From: Afipia sp. | GTDB taxonomy: Bacteria; Pseudomonadota; Alphaproteobacteria; Rhizobiales; Xanthobacteraceae | Direction of reading: 5' to 3' | Length of the DNA: 13,244 bases | Assembly (NCBI GenBank): GCA_020056155.1 | Contig: JAGVII010000346.1 | Location: 1-13,244, forward strand | Part shown: positions 6,134-12,578 of the stretch, one piece after another | Layout of the letters: each line of letters begins with the position of its first letter | Position numbering within the stretch: the first letter of the stretch is position 1 | Translations under genes and position numbers: made by a program | Notes under the pieces: model-generated | Databases searched by the model: none | Told to the model about the DNA's origin: nothing | What the model saw: the letters and a program-made list of their open reading frames with translations, nothing else

Positions 6134-6708
6134 TGGCAGCCCACCGTGACGATGGAGGGCATCGGCGCATCTTTCTGCGTGCGCGTTCCGACGCCGACCG
6201 GCGTATCGTAAAGCCGCAGCGCCAGCATGTAACGGTCGATGCCGCCGGTCGGCAGCCAGTTTCCGGCACGCGCCCGAGAAGTGATCCGAACCTCGAAGCC
6301 TCCGTCCGATCCACGGACGATTTCCTGACTGGTGAAACCGTAACGCTGCAGCGAATTGGCGACGAGGTGTCCTTTGCGGTCGTAAAACGTCAGGGTCCAG
6401 AATCGCGCGGCGGGTGTAACCCCTTTCACCGCGACGTCGCATCGCCCGTCGAGCTGGCGGCCGGTATCGTCGGTCGTCGCCGTGAACATGACGCCGTCGC
6501 CGGTGCCGACCGGAAGTTCGCCGCTGCGCGCGACCGAGGCGCGGGAGTAGGGATCGATGTCGCTCGTGCCGATTCTTGGACGCGCCGTCCATGGGCCGAT
6601 CTTGATGGTGCCGACGTTGACGCCGCGCGTCGCCGTCATCCATGTCGTGCCGAGGCCGACGATGGTTGCGATGGTCAGCGTGACGAGGGCGATGAGGATC
6701 AGCCGCAC
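6130..6708 (-). CDS. DUF1214 domain-containing membrane-anchored protein
   Basis: A 192-residue protein with an N-terminal membrane anchor at about 3-22 (LILIALVTLTIATIVGLG) and a DUF1214 domain covering most of the rest. Family-like landmarks are DIDPYSRASVARSGELPVG (interrupted: DIDPYSRASVA, GELPVG), FTATTDDTGRQLDG, WTLTFYDRKGHLVAN, and the C-terminal IDRYMLALRLYDTPVG. The start is a GTG at 6708; no ATG occurs in frame between it and the upstream in-frame TAA. Only 24 bases separate it from the end of the PBP gene, and its stop overlaps the DUF1254 start, so the three genes form one operon. The function is unknown; coupling to a peptidoglycan synthase suggests a cell-envelope role. Confidence 0.85.
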   Translation of the reverse strand: MRLILIALVTLTIATIVGLGTTWMTATRGVNVGTIKIGPWTARPRIGTSDIDPYSRASVARSGELPVGTGDGVMFTATTDDTGRQLDGRCDVAVKGVTPAARFWTLTFYDRKGHLVANSLQRYGFTSQEIVRGSDGGFEVRITSRARAGNWLPTGGIDRYMLALRLYDTPVGVGTRTQKDAPMPSIVTVGCQ

Positions 6709-6732
6709 GGTGAAAGCGTTATCATGACGCGG

Positions 6733-9021
6733 TTAGTTCTTGCGAGGTGGCGCGGGCGCCGCCGGATCGGACGTTGCCGAGGCGAAACTGTCGGGGAAGG
6801 CCACGCTGGAAGGGGATGCCGGCTTGGCCGCGTCGTTCGACGAGGTCTTGCCGGGTACGCTCACGGCCTTCGCTGCGTCGTCAAACAGCTTTTCGACGCG
6901 CACCAGGATGTTCGCGCCGCGCCGGGTCAGGATCGGCGGCGGACCGGGGTTCACTTCGGGGACCTTGGCGTTAGCATTGGCAGCCGCAACGGCATCCGGA
7001 TGCAGCCTCTTGCCGGGGCCGACGCCGGGGATGTCCCGGATCTCGACGCCCTGATGGGCGGCAACCATGACGTCGTGCCATGTCTGCGCGGGAAGCGAGC
7101 CGCCGGTCATCCGGTTGGTCGGCGAATAATCGTCGTTGCCGTACCAGACGGCCATCGTGAAGTTGCCGGTGAAGCCGACAAACCATGCGTCCCTGAACGC
7201 GTTCGTCGTGCCGGTCTTGCCGGCGGCGGGGATACCGTCAAGCCGGGCGCGCCGCGCGGTGCCTTCGTCGACCACGTGGCTCATCATTTCCGACATGTCC
7301 GCGGCGACCGAGGCGGGGATCGCCTGTGTCGGTTTCTTGCCGTCGCGATCCCAGCGCCAGACCAGATCGCCGGTGCCGGTGCGGACTTCGAGAACAGCGT
7401 GCGGCTTTACCGCGCGTCCCTTGTTCGGGAAGGCGGCGTAGGCGACGGCATGTTCGACGAGGCTGACTTCGGTGGAGCCGATCGGCAGCGACGGCGTATC
7501 GATCAGGGGAGCGGTAATGCCCATCTTGCGCGCGGTCTCGACGATCTTGGCGCGGCCTTTCTTCGCGGCGTCCCACTGGTTGCGCGGATTGTTGCCGATG
7601 GCGATTGAAAGCTTCACCGGAATGACGTTGACGGATCTGGTTATTGCTGTCGTCAGCGTCATTGAGCCCGAATAGGAGCGTCCGTAGTTTTGCGGACACC
7701 AGTTGCCGAGACAGACGGGTCCATCGACGACGATGGATTTCGGCGTGTATCCGTTCATCAGCGCGGTGGCGTAGACATAGGGTTTGAACGACGAACCCGG
7801 CTGGCGCATGGCATCGACGGCGCGGTTGAACTGGCTGGCGCCGTAATCGCGGCCGCCGACCATCGCGCGCACGCCGCCGTCCAGATCGGCCAAAGCAAGC
7901 GCGGCCTGCGTTGCGTGATAGTCACGGCCGAACTGGCGCAACTGGTTTTCGACGGCCGCTTCCGCGGCGTGCTGCACGTTCATGTCGATCGCGGTGCGAA
8001 CGATGAACACGCGCTCGGTGTAGGATTTCGGGAACGTCATGACGAGCTTGCGCATCTCGTCGAAGGCATAATCGAGATAGTAGTTCGGCGAATTCTCGTC
8101 GCGCCGGTCGACAGCGTTGGCGGGGTTGCGGCGGGCGCCGAACACCTGGCCCTCGGTCAGGAAGCCGGCGTCCACCATGTTGTCGAGCACGACGTTGGCG
8201 CGGGCGCGGGCGGCGGGCAGGTTGATGTGCGGCGCGTATTTGGTCGGGGCCTTGAACAGTCCGGCGAGCATCGCGGCTTCCGCGAGGTTCACGTCGCGCG
8301 CGGACTTGTTGAAATAGAAATGCGCCGCGCCGTCGACGCCGAAGGTGCCGCCGCCCATGTAGGCGCGGTCAAGATAGAGCTTCAGGATATCGTTCTTGCT
8401 CAGGCGCGTTTCCAGCCAGATGGCGAGGAATGCTTCCTTCACCTTGCGCTCGATGGTGCGCTCGTTGTTGAGGAACAGGTTCTTGGCGAGCTGCTGGGTG
8501 ATCGACGAGCCGCCTTGCCGCACGCCACCGGCCTGCGCGTTGGTCAGCAGCGCGCGCGTCGTGCCTGCAATGTCGATGCCGAAGTGATCGTAGAAGCGGC
8601 GGTCCTCGGTGGCGAGCGTCGCCTTGATCAGATTATCGGGAAACTCCTCGAGCGGGATCGAGTCGTTATGCTTGATGCCGCGGTTTCCGATCGGGTTGCC
8701 GTAGCGGTCCAGGAACGATACCGCGAGATCGGATTTCTTCAGCCAGTCGTCGTCGGCGGTTTCGCGGAAGGCGGGGACTGCCAGCGCGAGCATCAGCACC
8801 ATGCCGGCCAAGCCGATGGTTGCGCCTTCCGAAATGGGTTCGATGAAGACCCAGCGCTTCCAGCGGCCGACATAGAAGCGGTCCATGAAGGTCGAATAGC
8901 GCTCCCAGAGTTCGCGCAATCCCGCGCCCGACGAGAACAGCGTGGAATCGATGCGCGCGTCGAGGTCCAGCAGAAAATGCCGGAACCGCTTTTTCCACTC
9001 GCTGGGTACGATCTGGCGCAC
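6733..9021 (-). CDS. Class A penicillin-binding protein (PBP1A family)
   Basis: A bifunctional peptidoglycan synthase of 762 residues, numbered from the GTG at 9021. A cytoplasmic N-terminus of ~65 residues precedes one membrane anchor (about 67-85). The GT51 glycosyltransferase domain follows, with catalytic Glu139 in ATEDRRFYDHFG, then GGSSITQQLAKNLF (170-183) and ILKLYLDRAYMGGGTFGV (212-229). The transpeptidase domain has all three active-site motifs: Ser410-Ser-Phe-Lys413, Ser463-Val-Asn465 and Lys602-Thr-Gly. The last ~70 residues are an Ala/Pro/Ser-rich tail. I prefer 9021 over the upstream in-frame GTG at 9072 because AAGGG sits 5 bases before it and the protein then begins at the family N-terminus; 9072 would add 17 residues. 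It is first in an operon with DUF1214 and DUF1254 genes. The product polymerises and cross-links glycan strands in the periplasm. Confidence 0.95.
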   Translation of the reverse strand: MRQIVPSEWKKRFRHFLLDLDARIDSTLFSSGAGLRELWERYSTFMDRFYVGRWKRWVFIEPISEGATIGLAGMVLMLALAVPAFRETADDDWLKKSDLAVSFLDRYGNPIGNRGIKHNDSIPLEEFPDNLIKATLATEDRRFYDHFGIDIAGTTRALLTNAQAGGVRQGGSSITQQLAKNLFLNNERTIERKVKEAFLAIWLETRLSKNDILKLYLDRAYMGGGTFGVDGAAHFYFNKSARDVNLAEAAMLAGLFKAPTKYAPHINLPAARARANVVLDNMVDAGFLTEGQVFGARRNPANAVDRRDENSPNYYLDYAFDEMRKLVMTFPKSYTERVFIVRTAIDMNVQHAAEAAVENQLRQFGRDYHATQAALALADLDGGVRAMVGGRDYGASQFNRAVDAMRQPGSSFKPYVYATALMNGYTPKSIVVDGPVCLGNWCPQNYGRSYSGSMTLTTAITRSVNVIPVKLSIAIGNNPRNQWDAAKKGRAKIVETARKMGITAPLIDTPSLPIGSTEVSLVEHAVAYAAFPNKGRAVKPHAVLEVRTGTGDLVWRWDRDGKKPTQAIPASVAADMSEMMSHVVDEGTARRARLDGIPAAGKTGTTNAFRDAWFVGFTGNFTMAVWYGNDDYSPTNRMTGGSLPAQTWHDVMVAAHQGVEIRDIPGVGPGKRLHPDAVAAANANAKVPEVNPGPPPILTRRGANILVRVEKLFDDAAKAVSVPGKTSSNDAAKPASPSSVAFPDSFASATSDPAAPAPPRKN

Positions 9022-9026
9022 CGGAA

Positions 9027-9031
9027 CCCTT
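9027..9031 (-). promoter_or_regulatory. Shine-Dalgarno deciding the PBP start
   Basis: On the minus strand AAGGG is followed by 5 bases and a GTG (9021-9019). No comparable site precedes the alternative GTG at 9072. This supports the shorter reading of the penicillin-binding protein. Confidence 0.6.
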
Positions 9032-9192
9032 AATCCAAATGACGCGGCGGCCAGGTGTCCCGTACGGATCACGAGTCGCCGGATGAAAAGCGCTGGTTAG
9101 ACGATGCTGTTCAATTTGCGGCATCCCCAAGGCGATCGGGGAGCCGATTTCGCTGCCGGGAATCCGCAACCTTCTAGCCGACCATGAACCAT

Positions 9193-9216
9193 AAACCAAT
9201 GGCCGCGTTGGTTTTT
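9193..9216. repeat. Inverted repeat in the divergent PBP / YcgN gap
   Basis: AAACCAA (9193-9199) and TTGGTTT (9208-9214) are perfect inverted repeats around TGGCCGCG, and on the plus strand the second arm runs into five T in a row. It looks like an intrinsic terminator, yet no plus-strand gene ends here. On the minus strand the TTGGTT arm could serve as a -35 element of the PBP promoter. An operator is the other reading. Confidence 0.35.
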
Positions 9217-9271
9217 CGATGATGAGGGTGAACGCTGCCCACGCCTGAAGCGCGGGCTTCCATGTTGCCGC

Positions 9272-9299
9272 TTGCACCGCCTGCGCCAAGTCTCATAAA
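9272..9299 (+). promoter_or_regulatory. Candidate sigma-70-type promoter for the YcgN gene
   Basis: TTGCAC (9272-9277), a 16-base spacer and CATAAA (9294-9299) give a plausible -35/-10 pair about 50 bases before the chosen ATG at 9349. A second AT-rich patch, CATATAACG (about 9304-9312), could be an alternative -10. This is a motif reading only. Confidence 0.35.
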
Positions 9300-9348
9300 G
9301 CCTTCATATAACGTATGTACGTCCCGCGATCCCGACAGGTTCAAAGCC

Positions 9349-9867
9349 ATGACAGTCCGGCCTCGGCCGCCTTCGACCCAGAGCGAATCTTTCTGGAAAA
9401 CCAAGACGTTGGAGGAGATGTCCGACAGCGAATGGGAAAGCCTGTGCGACGGCTGCGCGCGCTGCTGCCTGGAAAAGCTGGAGGACGAGGACACCGGCAA
9501 GATCTACTTCACCCACATCTCGTGCACGCTGCTCGATGCGGGGCTGTGCGCCTGCAAGGACTATCCCAACCGGTCGGCCAAAGTATCCGATTGCGTGCGG
9601 CTGACGCCGGAGAACGTCCGGACGTTGAACTGGCTGCCGCCGAGTTGCGGCTACAAGCTCGTGGCTGAGGGTCGCGATCTGTACTGGTGGCACCCGCTGA
9701 TTTCCGGCGATCCGAACACCGTCCACGAGGCCGGCGTCTCGGTGCAGGGGCGGGTGTGGGGAACCGAGGACGAGGTCGAGGAGGCAGACCTCGAGGACCA
9801 CATCGTGCAATGGCCCGGCGTGATTCCGAAACGCGCGCGGCTGAAGCAGCGTCCGCCCTCCAAATAG
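9349..9867 (+). CDS. YcgN family (UPF0260) CxxCxxCC cysteine-cluster protein
   Basis: A 172-residue soluble protein. The cysteine cluster CDGCARCC (Cys33, 36, 39, 40) is the hallmark of the CxxCxxCC family; further cysteines in [17 protein letters not shown] (59, 67, 69) and [10 protein letters not shown] (82), and Cys100 in LPPSCGYKL, follow the YcgN pattern, as do the W-rich [19 protein letters not shown] start and [11 protein letters not shown]. The family is thought to bind a metal or Fe-S centre through the cluster, and its cellular role is not established. The ATG at 9349 is chosen because ACAGG lies upstream and the protein then begins at the family N-terminus; an in-frame ATG at 9262 would add a Pro-rich stretch that overlaps the likely promoter. 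It is divergent from the PBP operon. Confidence 0.9.
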   Translation: MTVRPRPPSTQSESFWKTKTLEEMSDSEWESLCDGCARCCLEKLEDEDTGKIYFTHISCTLLDAGLCACKDYPNRSAKVSDCVRLTPENVRTLNWLPPSCGYKLVAEGRDLYWWHPLISGDPNTVHEAGVSVQGRVWGTEDEVEEADLEDHIVQWPGVIPKRARLKQRPPSK

Positions 9868-9876
9868 CTCGTGCTG

Positions 9877-9898
9877 TTCCTGGCCTACAGGCCCGGAA
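9877..9898 (+). terminator. Hairpin after the YcgN gene
   Basis: TTCC (9877-9880) and GGCCT (9882-9886) pair with AGGCC (9889-9893) and GGAA (9895-9898), across one T-C mismatch and a 2-base loop, which in practice would open to 4 bases. It begins 9 bases after the stop. No T-tract follows, so it is only a candidate terminator. The rest of the gap to 10066 shows nothing I can name. Confidence 0.42.
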
Positions 9899-10066
9899 CT
9901 ATGCGCAACTGATGGTCCATCCGCGCGGTGCACCCATGCGCCCGCGCCGCTTATGAAGCCGCGCGAAAGCGGATAGACCTAGCGTCATCCCGTGTATTTC
10001 AGGGTCAGGCCGGTCGAGGCTGGACCATTCTCCCTGGCGTCCTTCCCGGACCATTTTTTCAGGCTC

Positions 10067-11650
10067 ATGACCGAGACACATCGACAGCGCGGCGACGCGG
10101 ACGAAGCGCAGGCGCTGGATCATCCGGACGACGTTTCCAGCATCGCCACCGAAGTGATCGATCTTTCCGAGGCGCCGCCCATCGTGCCGGCGCCGCCGCT
10201 GTCGAAGAGCGAAGTGCGGACCATCCTGTTGAGCCTGATGCTCACGATGTTCCTGACCGCACTCGACCAGACCATCGTCGCAACCGCATTGCCGACCATC
10301 GGCCGCCAGTTTCAGGACGTCAGCAATCTGTCCTGGGTCATCACGGCGTATCTGCTGTCGGCGACGGCGGTTGCGCCGGTCTACGGCACGCTGAGCGACA
10401 TCTACGGCCGCCGCGCAATGATCATCGTCTCGATGTCGCTGTTCCTGATCGGCTCGGTGCTGTGCGCGATCGCGCCGAACATTCTGACGCTGATTCTGGC
10501 GCGCGCGCTTCAGGGCATCGGCGGCGGCGGCATCCTGCCGCTGGTGCAGATCGTGATCTCCGACGTGGTGTCGCCGCGCGAACGCGGCCAGTACCAGGCG
10601 TATTTCTCATCGGTGTGGGTTGCGGCGGGCATCGGCGGGCCCGTGCTCGGCGGGTTGTTCGCGGAGCATCTGCACTGGTCGGTGATCTTCTGGATCAATC
10701 TGCCGCTCGGCGCGCTGTCGCTCGGGCTGCTGCTGCCGCGGATGAAAAAGATTCCGGTGTTCCATCGCAGGCGCAAGGTCGACTGGCTCGGCGGCATCCT
10801 GCTGATGGCATCCGCCGTGATCGTGATGCTGGTGCTGACATGGGGCGGCAACCGCTTCGCATGGGCATCGCCCGCGATCCTTGCGATGATCGGCTCCGCC
10901 GTATTGCTCGGCGCGGCATTCGTCTGGCACGCGCGCCGCGCGCAGGAGCCTTTTCTGCCGATCCCGTTGCTGTCGGGAAGGGTGGTGCCGTTCGCGATGG
11001 CCGCGGGCGGCTGCGCCATCGGCACCATGATCGGTCTCACCGTGCACATGCCGCTGTACTATGAAGTCGTGTACGGCCTCACCGCGAGCGAGGCGGGGCT
11101 CGCGCTGATTCCGCTGGTCGCGGTGTCGGTGCTTGGCGCATGGGCCGCGGGCCGCGCGATGATGTACACCAAACACTACAAGCGCGCGGCGATCGGCGGC
11201 GTGAGCCTCGCGGCCTGCGCGGCGTTTGCGCTGGCGCTGGCGACGCCGCTGCCGCTGTGGCAACTGCTCGCGGCGCTGTCGCTGATGGCGGTCGGTCTCG
11301 GCACCGTGTTTCCGGTCAGCGTGGTCTCGATCCAGAATGCCGTGCCGCGCGCGCAGGTCGGCACGGCGACGGGGGCGATGAATTTCTTCCGCTCGTTGCT
11401 GGCGTCGTTCACCGTCGCGATCTTCACGGCGATCCTGCTGATGGTGCTCGGCGGCAACCTCACCATCGGCGCCGAGCATCAGATTGGTTCGGCGCATGCG
11501 ATCGCCGCCGGCGATATGGTCACCGCGTTCCGTTACGTGTTCGGCGCCGCCGCCGCGTTGCTTGCGACCGCAGCGACGCTGGTGATGCTGATGGAAGAAC
11601 GCCCGCTCGCCGGGCCGCCGCAGGCCGCCGCCGCGGAGATGGCGGAGTAG
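10067..11650 (+). CDS. MFS transporter, DHA2 (EmrB/QacA-like) drug-exporter family
   Basis: A 527-residue inner-membrane protein with about 14 hydrophobic segments, the DHA2 topology of drug:H+ antiporters. After a ~50-residue acidic cytoplasmic N-terminus come motif D1 in helix 1 (LTALDQTIVATALPTI, Asp67), motif A in loop 2-3 (GTLSDIYGRR, 107-116), an Arg in helix 4 (LARALQGIGGGGILPL) and motif C (GIGGPVLGG) in helix 5, the antiporter signature. The ATG at 10067 is taken because the protein then starts MTETHRQRGD; a GTG at 9992 would add 25 residues with no ribosome-binding site. No adjacent membrane-fusion (EmrA) or TetR-type regulator gene lies in the window, so the substrate cannot be guessed. 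It appears to stand alone. Confidence 0.93.
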   Translation: MTETHRQRGDADEAQALDHPDDVSSIATEVIDLSEAPPIVPAPPLSKSEVRTILLSLMLTMFLTALDQTIVATALPTIGRQFQDVSNLSWVITAYLLSATAVAPVYGTLSDIYGRRAMIIVSMSLFLIGSVLCAIAPNILTLILARALQGIGGGGILPLVQIVISDVVSPRERGQYQAYFSSVWVAAGIGGPVLGGLFAEHLHWSVIFWINLPLGALSLGLLLPRMKKIPVFHRRRKVDWLGGILLMASAVIVMLVLTWGGNRFAWASPAILAMIGSAVLLGAAFVWHARRAQEPFLPIPLLSGRVVPFAMAAGGCAIGTMIGLTVHMPLYYEVVYGLTASEAGLALIPLVAVSVLGAWAAGRAMMYTKHYKRAAIGGVSLAACAAFALALATPLPLWQLLAALSLMAVGLGTVFPVSVVSIQNAVPRAQVGTATGAMNFFRSLLASFTVAIFTAILLMVLGGNLTIGAEHQIGSAHAIAAGDMVTAFRYVFGAAAALLATAATLVMLMEERPLAGPPQAAAAEMAE

Positions 11651-11669
11651 GGCGCGATCCCGGACAGCG

Positions 11670-11747
11670 GTTTCGCGCGAAAAGGCGAAACGGTGACGGA
11701 CTCCGGCGCATAAGGCGGAATGCGGGCGGCGGGTTTCCCCGCCGGAG
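11670..11747 (+). repeat. Two adjacent GC-rich hairpins after the MFS gene
   Basis: The first is GTTTCGC (11670-11676) with GCGAAAC (11685-11691); it overlaps the perfect palindrome TTTCGCGCGAAA. The second can fold two ways: CGGCGGG/CCCGCCG around TTTC (11727-11744), or CTCCGGCG (11701-11708) with CGCCGGAG (11740-11747). The alternatives are mutually exclusive. It is a terminator candidate for the exporter, or a dispersed intergenic repeat of the kind common in Bradyrhizobium-group genomes. No T-tract is seen. The remaining gap to 11889 shows nothing else I can name. Confidence 0.4.
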
Positions 11748-11889
11748 TTGTCGCGGACGTCTGCGGCCGGAGGTACCCCGTTCGCGATTGTCCAGCTAGC
11801 CAGACGGGCAGTTGTGGGTGACATGAAATGCTGCTGAACTCCGGCAAAACAGTTCCAGACATTTCAGGGAATTTGCAAGGGAGGCGCTC

Positions 11890-12099
11890 ATGCTGCGCAT
11901 CGCTTCGGGCTGTTTTCTGGCGGCATTCATTCTGGGTGCAAGTCCCGCCAATGCTCAGAAATCCAGAGGGTATACGTGCACTTACGAGACGTGCCTCGCT
12001 GCCTGCCAGAAGACGGGCGGCGGCGGCCGGCAGGGTGGATGCTCAGGCTACTGCGACAAGGCCATCCGCGAGCGCAAGGCGAGCGGCGCCTGCAAGTAG
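11890..12099 (+). CDS. Secreted six-cysteine miniprotein A (69 aa)
   Basis: A strong Shine-Dalgarno AAGGGAGG (11877-11884) lies 5 bases before the ATG. Residues 1-22 are a Sec signal peptide (one Arg, hydrophobic core FLAAFILGA, cleavage after ANA). The mature chain is ~47 residues with six cysteines at 30, 35, 39, 51, 55 and 68 of the precursor, giving C-x4-C-x3-C-x11-C-x3-C-x12-C; Cys8 lies in the signal. The central C-x3-C/C-x3-C pair is the twin pattern of disulfide-clamped helical hairpins. Landmarks are TCTYETCLAAC and GYCDKAIRERKASGAC. The mature part is basic. It is a clear paralogue of the next gene. I recognise no described family; a periplasmic or extracellular disulfide-stabilised peptide is inferred. 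Confidence 0.8.
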   Translation: MLRIASGCFLAAFILGASPANAQKSRGYTCTYETCLAACQKTGGGGRQGGCSGYCDKAIRERKASGACK

Positions 12100-12114
12100 T
12101 CGCGGCGCTGTCGC

Positions 12115-12137
12115 CGGACCGTCGAGCAGGCGGTCCG
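12115..12137 (+). repeat. Hairpin between the two miniprotein genes
   Basis: CGGACCG (12115-12121) and CGGTCCG (12131-12137) form a perfect 7-bp stem with a 9-base loop, 16 bases after the first stop. Without a T-tract it is more likely a processing or attenuation structure between two genes of one transcript than a full terminator. Confidence 0.35.
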
Positions 12138-12166
12138 CGTTGCGCGGGACGCCGGGTCGTGCTGCA

Positions 12167-12183
12167 CTCTCCGGAATGGAGAG
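12167..12183 (+). promoter_or_regulatory. Hairpin holding the Shine-Dalgarno of miniprotein B
   Basis: CTCTCC (12167-12172), loop GGAAT, GGAGAG (12178-12183) form a perfect 6-bp stem. The second arm is the Shine-Dalgarno of the gene starting at 12190, 6 bases on. When folded it would hide the ribosome-binding site, so translation of B may respond to temperature, a trans-acting RNA, or ribosomes arriving from A. Confidence 0.45.
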
Positions 12184-12189
12184 GCTGCG

Positions 12190-12444
12190 ATGCTGAATGC
12201 CGCCTGGCTGATCGTTCATCTGATCGCGAGTGCAATGTCGTTGCCGGCGACGGCGGCCGCAGGACCTGGGGGCATCACCTGCACCTATCAGGCCTGCATG
12301 GCGAAATGCACCCGGCTCAACGGGCCGATCTGCAACAGCTACTGCGATGCGCAGATCCGGCAGCGATCCGCCGCAGGCATCTGCGCGGCGCAGGGCGATC
12401 CCATCGGCGTCGATGGGAACTCGGCATGGGAAAATAGTCCTTGA
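12190..12444 (+). CDS. Secreted six-cysteine miniprotein B (84 aa), paralogue of A
   Basis: GGAGAGG precedes the ATG by 5 bases. Residues 1-24 form a hydrophobic signal peptide (AWLIVHLIASAMSLPATAAA), unusual in lacking Lys or Arg before the core. The mature part has six cysteines at 31, 36, 40, 48, 52 and 65 of the precursor: C-x4-C-x3-C-x7-C-x3-C-x12-C. All spacings equal those of miniprotein A except the middle loop, which is four residues shorter. Shared blocks are TCTYxxCxxxC, YCDxxIRxR and GxC; roughly half of the aligned positions are identical. A Gly/Asp/Asn-rich tail (~19 residues) after the last Cys is absent in A. The 90-base gap to A and common strand suggest one transcript and an origin by tandem duplication. 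Confidence 0.78.
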   Translation: MLNAAWLIVHLIASAMSLPATAAAGPGGITCTYQACMAKCTRLNGPICNSYCDAQIRQRSAAGICAAQGDPIGVDGNSAWENSP

Positions 12445-12524
12445 CAGCGTGACGCTGCCGGGTTAGGGTTCGGGCATGCTCCAGAATTGTAATTCCACCT
12501 GCGTGACAGCGGCCGGATGAAGCA

Positions 12525-12553
12525 TTGACGCCTGCCGCCAAGATTCCTATCTT
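12525..12553 (+). promoter_or_regulatory. Sigma-70-type promoter of the antitoxin-toxin operon
   Basis: TTGACG (12525-12530), a 17-base spacer and TATCTT (12548-12553) form a good -35/-10 pair. Transcription would begin at about 12560, inside the downstream palindrome and about 20 bases before the antitoxin ATG. Confidence 0.65.
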
Positions 12554-12554
12554 A

Positions 12555-12566
12555 TGCAATATTGCA
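12555..12566. promoter_or_regulatory. Perfect 12-bp palindrome, candidate antitoxin operator
   Basis: TGCAATATTGCA is its own reverse complement. It sits two bases after the -10 box, over the expected transcription start, with a wider CCTATC (12546-12551) / GATAGG (12570-12575) inverted repeat around it. Type II antitoxins of the Xre class usually repress their own promoter by binding such sites; binding here is inferred from position and symmetry. Confidence 0.6.
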
Positions 12567-12578
12567 GAGGATAGGCTA

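Noticed and set aside
6112..7608. 498-codon open frame on the plus strand across the DUF1214 gene and the PBP 3' end
   Set aside because: It runs antisense through two well-supported genes and their intergenic gap, with composition typical of a shadow frame and no recognisable motif.
7690..9033. 447-codon open frame on the plus strand, opposite the penicillin-binding protein
   Set aside because: The minus strand carries a complete PBP with every catalytic motif. The plus frame is low in complexity (Arg, Gly, Val, His), shows no domain, and is the expected shadow of GC-rich third positions.
10607..11824. 405-codon open frame on the minus strand opposite the MFS gene
   Set aside because: It is rich in Arg, His and Gln in the pattern produced by the reverse complement of a membrane-protein gene. 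The plus strand has full DHA2 motifs.
11976..12437. 153-codon plus-strand frame overlapping both miniprotein genes
   Set aside because: It is out of frame with two genes that have strong ribosome-binding sites, signal peptides and matching cysteine frames; its own product is Arg-rich and featureless.
12441..12469. TTGACA-17-TAGGGT promoter overlapping the stop of miniprotein B
   Set aside because: The -35 is perfect but the -10 is poor and the -35 overlaps a stop codon and a small CAGCG/CGCTG hairpin. The TTGACG/TATCTT pair nearer the antitoxin is better placed.
12477..12521. 14-codon open frame (MLQNCNSTCVTAAG) upstream of the antitoxin
   Set aside because: It has no ribosome-binding site and the length is within chance; it lies in the promoter gap.
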